From Faecalibacterium sp. (lineage in GTDB: Bacteria > Bacillota > Clostridia > Oscillospirales > Ruminococcaceae): DNA of 9,687 bases. Below the pieces are notes generated by a model, which was not told the DNA's origin, made no database searches, and was given only the letters and a program-made list of their open reading frames with translations. The stretch covers positions 1 through 9,687 of the forward strand of contig JAHHRK010000056.1 in assembly GCA_020025795.1 (NCBI GenBank). Direction: 5' to 3'. The translations under genes were made by a program, and so were the position numbers. Shown here in pieces: positions 7,527 through 9,687 of the stretch (position 1 is the stretch's first letter; every line of letters begins with the position of its first letter).

Positions 7527-8684
7527 ATGAGTGAGTTTATTCCTTTGTCCGTGCCGAACTTTTGCGGCAATGAGAAAAAATATGTAGACGAAGCACTGGA
7601 AGGCGCTTGGGTTTCTACCAGCGGCGCTAAGGTTGGCGAGTTCGAGCAGGTGGTTGCGAACTATGTGAAGATGCCGGAAGCTGTGGCTTGCGCATCCGGT
7701 TCTTCAGGTCTGCACCTGGCTGCGCTGACGTCTGGTATTCAGCGCGGCGACGAGGTTATCGTGCCGACCCTGACCTTTATTGCATCCGTCAACCCCACCA
7801 CCCGTTATGTGGGCGCAGAGCCGGTGTTTATCGGCTGCGACAAGACCGGCTGTATGGACCCGGATGCTGTGGAGGACTTCTGCGCAAACCACTGCACCCT
7901 GAAAGAAGACGGCCTGTACAATAACCGTACCGGCGCACACGTTTCCGCTATGGTGGTGGTACACGTATTCGGCAACATGGCAGATATGCCTCGTTTCCTG
8001 GAGATTGCCAAGAAGTACAAGCTGATCCTGATCGAGGACGCAGCTGAAGCACTGGGTACGCACTATACCGAAGGTCCTCTGGCTGGCAAGTTCGCCGGCA
8101 CCATGGGCGATGTAGGTGTGTACAGCTTCAACGGCAACAAGATCATTACCACCGGCACCGGTGGCATCCTGGTTTCCAACCACGAGGATTGGGCCAAGCA
8201 CGCACGCCACTTGTCCACTCAGGCAAAGACCAACGTGGTGCAGTTCTTCCATGACGAGCCGGGCTACAACTATCGCATGACCAACATTGACGCCTGCCTG
8301 GGCCTGGCACAGATGGAGCTTTTGGAAGAGTTTATCACCCGCAAAACGGCTCGCTACGAGCAGTACCGTGCTGCACTGGACGGCGTAAATGGCTTTGAAA
8401 TGCTGCCGTTCCGTGAGGGCACACGCTCCAACCACTGGTTCTACTCTTTGCTGCTGCCGGAGCGTTTGGACCGCGATACCGTGATCGATACGCTGCACGC
8501 ACAGGGCATGCAGACCCGTCCGGTTTGGGCGCTGATCAACGAGCAGTGCGATTACCCGCGCAATGAGGCACACCATCTGGAAGTTGCACAGGAGTACCGC
8601 CGCCGTATCGTGAACATTCCCTGCTCTACCAATTTGACCAAAGAGCAGTGCGACCGTGTGATCGAAGCAATTCTGGCGCTGTAA
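7527..8684 (+). CDS. legC: PLP-dependent sugar aminotransferase, LegC-type (DegT/DnrJ/EryC1/StrS family)
   Basis: Cytoplasmic aminotransferase of 385 residues, full length for the family. LegC transfers an amino group, normally from glutamate, to C4 of the 4-keto-6-deoxy-GlcNAc nucleotide made by LegB, giving the 4-amino sugar used for legionaminic acid. The N-terminus FIPLSVPNFCGNEKKYV and the GAWVSTSGAKVGEFE stretch are typical of LegC-type members. The PLP site is visible: GSSGLHLAAL for phosphate contact, Asp171 in LIEDAAEALG for the pyridine nitrogen, and Lys205 in SFNGNKIITTGTGG as the Schiff-base lysine. ATG at 7527 has AAAAGGA nine bases upstream. Codon use matches legB (AAG for 10 of 15 lysines). 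Related perosamine-type or QuiNAc4N-type aminotransferases are possible, but pairing with legB favours LegC. No terminator is visible between it and the next gene. Confidence 0.92.
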   Translation: MSEFIPLSVPNFCGNEKKYVDEALEGAWVSTSGAKVGEFEQVVANYVKMPEAVACASGSSGLHLAALTSGIQRGDEVIVPTLTFIASVNPTTRYVGAEPVFIGCDKTGCMDPDAVEDFCANHCTLKEDGLYNNRTGAHVSAMVVVHVFGNMADMPRFLEIAKKYKLILIEDAAEALGTHYTEGPLAGKFAGTMGDVGVYSFNGNKIITTGTGGILVSNHEDWAKHARHLSTQAKTNVVQFFHDEPGYNYRMTNIDACLGLAQMELLEEFITRKTARYEQYRAALDGVNGFEMLPFREGTRSNHWFYSLLLPERLDRDTVIDTLHAQGMQTRPVWALINEQCDYPRNEAHHLEVAQEYRRRIVNIPCSTNLTKEQCDRVIEAILAL

Positions 8685-8727
8685 TTAACCTGTGTGAAAA
8701 TTTTCTTAGGAAAGGGATTCTGCCACT

Positions 8728-9687
8728 ATGAGTCTTTTGATGGTTCTGCCGGCTTTGCTGGGCGTGTGTCTGGCACTTCAAAAATGCAGTAAACTACCGG
8801 CAGGCGCAGCTCCTTTGGCAGGGCTTTCCGGTATGTTTCTGGTTTTGTTTCTGGGCGGCATTTGCGGTGTTTTGCCGCTGGCGGCCTGGGGCGTTGTGCT
8901 GGTAGGCTGGCTGATGTTAGCGGTTTGTGCAGCGCGCAGCGTAAAAACCAAAAACAACAAAATATGGCATGGCCTGCTGACTCCGGCCAGCATTTTGTTC
9001 TGGGGTGGTGCAGTGCTTCTGGCGCTGCGCCTGGCCTGGCTGCAGCCTGCCTTTTTGAACTTTGACGAATATTCTTTCTGGGGCGCAGCGACTCGCCTGA
9101 TCACCGAAAACGGGGTGTTATATCCTGCCTGTGAAACAGGCAGACCCTGGGTGATGACGGAGCTGCCTGGCATTCCGTTGATGGGCTATTTGTTCCAGCT
9201 GGTTGGCGGCTTTGCCCCCTGGAAAGCGATCTTTGCAGTCGACTTGCTGATGCTGGCTGCACTGGCGGCGGCAGTCAGCTGTTGTGAAAACAAAAGTCCT
9301 CGCTTGTGGGGGCCTGTGGCGCTGGCAGCAATTCTGCTGCCCACTGCGATGACGATTCCCGGCCGCACAGCTTTGGTCAATACGACCTGGCTGGAGATTC
9401 TGGGCGATCTGCCTGCCGGCATTTTGTTCGGCGGTGCAGTGGCTTTCTGGCTGGTTGTGCGGGAAAAGGATCGCAGTGCACGCTGGTGGCTGCTGCCGGT
9501 GCTGTGCCTTGCTGCAAGCATTAAGAGCAATACATTGCCGCTGGCTTTGGCAGCGGCCGGACTGGTTTTTCTGGACTGGTTTTTGCTGCCGCCGGAGCAG
9601 ATGCCAAACGGCGCAAAGCCTTTCCTGGGGCGTGCAGGCTTCGGCGTTGCAGCACTGGCTGTACCCATGGTGCAGTATGTGCTGTGG
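8728..9687 (+). CDS. uncharacterised polytopic membrane protein, paralogue of the 2454-4409 product (partial, 3' end outside window)
   Basis: Open from ATG at 8728 to the window edge, 320 codons, with AGGAAAGGG about eleven bases upstream. It is hydrophobic throughout. It aligns almost without gaps to the 651-residue protein: LPAGAAP near the N-terminus matches VPAGAAP, FDEYSFWG (Asp113) matches WDEFSFWG (Asp115), LGDLPAG (Asp227) matches LADVPMG (Asp229), and SIKSNT (Lys266) matches LVKDTG (Lys268). The constant offset of two residues shows common descent by duplication. It has the same inferred GT-C-like, extracytoplasmic sugar-transfer role, probably with a different donor or acceptor. The intergenic gap after legC is 43 bases with no terminator, so it is probably in the same operon. 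The C-terminal half, including any soluble domain, is not visible. Confidence 0.8.
   Translation, partial: MSLLMVLPALLGVCLALQKCSKLPAGAAPLAGLSGMFLVLFLGGICGVLPLAAWGVVLVGWLMLAVCAARSVKTKNNKIWHGLLTPASILFWGGAVLLALRLAWLQPAFLNFDEYSFWGAATRLITENGVLYPACETGRPWVMTELPGIPLMGYLFQLVGGFAPWKAIFAVDLLMLAALAAAVSCCENKSPRLWGPVALAAILLPTAMTIPGRTALVNTTWLEILGDLPAGILFGGAVAFWLVVREKDRSARWWLLPVLCLAASIKSNTLPLALAAAGLVFLDWFLLPPEQMPNGAKPFLGRAGFGVAALAVPMVQYVLW

Noticed and set aside
8695..8705. Palindrome GAAAATTTTC between legC and the last gene
   Set aside because: A short A/T palindrome with no GC stem; it cannot form a terminator hairpin and is likely chance.
1..9687. Search for CRISPR arrays, tRNA/rRNA genes, insertion sequences and phage genes
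   Set aside because: No regularly spaced repeats, no tRNA-like or rRNA-like stretch, no transposase or integrase motifs and no terminal inverted repeats were seen by eye on either strand.

Overview
The window is a single-strand (+) run of genes from a surface-glycan (capsule, exopolysaccharide or glycoprotein-glycan) locus of a low-to-moderate GC Firmicute. Closely packed genes, strong AGGAGG-like ribosome sites, two TTG starts, DUF2142 and YfhO-type membrane proteins, and a C/G-ending codon preference in the enzyme genes suggest a gut Clostridia member, perhaps Oscillospiraceae/Faecalibacterium-like. The genus is inference; no rRNA or other marker gene is present.

Layout: (1) 3-560 is the C-terminal half of an NAD-dependent sugar-nucleotide 4,6-dehydratase of the LegB type. 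(2) 561-685 is the only sizeable gap. It holds two perfect or near-perfect hairpins and a candidate promoter. (3) 686-2413 encodes a DUF2142 polytopic membrane protein. (4) 2454-4409 encodes an unrecognised polytopic membrane protein with an extracytoplasmic C-terminal domain. It overlaps by ATGA with (5) 4406-5008, a small protein with two membrane segments around an extracytoplasmic, probably beta-rich domain. (6) 5044-7503 encodes a YfhO-family membrane protein. (7) 7527-8684 encodes a LegC-type PLP-dependent sugar aminotransferase. (8) 8728 to the window end is the N-terminal half of a second polytopic protein, a clear paralogue of the 2454-4409 product.

How the parts may work together: LegB (4,6-dehydration of an NDP-GlcNAc) and LegC (amination at C4 of the keto product) are consecutive steps towards NDP-4-amino-4,6-dideoxy-GlcNAc, the precursor of legionaminic acid and related amino sugars. 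Between and after them lie four large membrane proteins and one small one. Three of the large families carry an acidic motif in their first extracytoplasmic loop, as in GT-C glycosyltransferases that use polyprenyl-phosphate sugars. The reasonable inference is an operon that makes an unusual amino sugar in the cytoplasm and decorates a surface polymer outside the membrane. The later pathway enzymes (acetyltransferase, 2-epimerase, synthase, CMP-transferase), polyprenyl-phosphate sugar synthases and flippases are not in this window.

The most noteworthy points are the splitting of legB from legC by about 7 kb of membrane-protein genes with different codon use, and the duplicated, uncharacterised GT-C-like family whose candidate active-site residues fall at matching positions in both copies.
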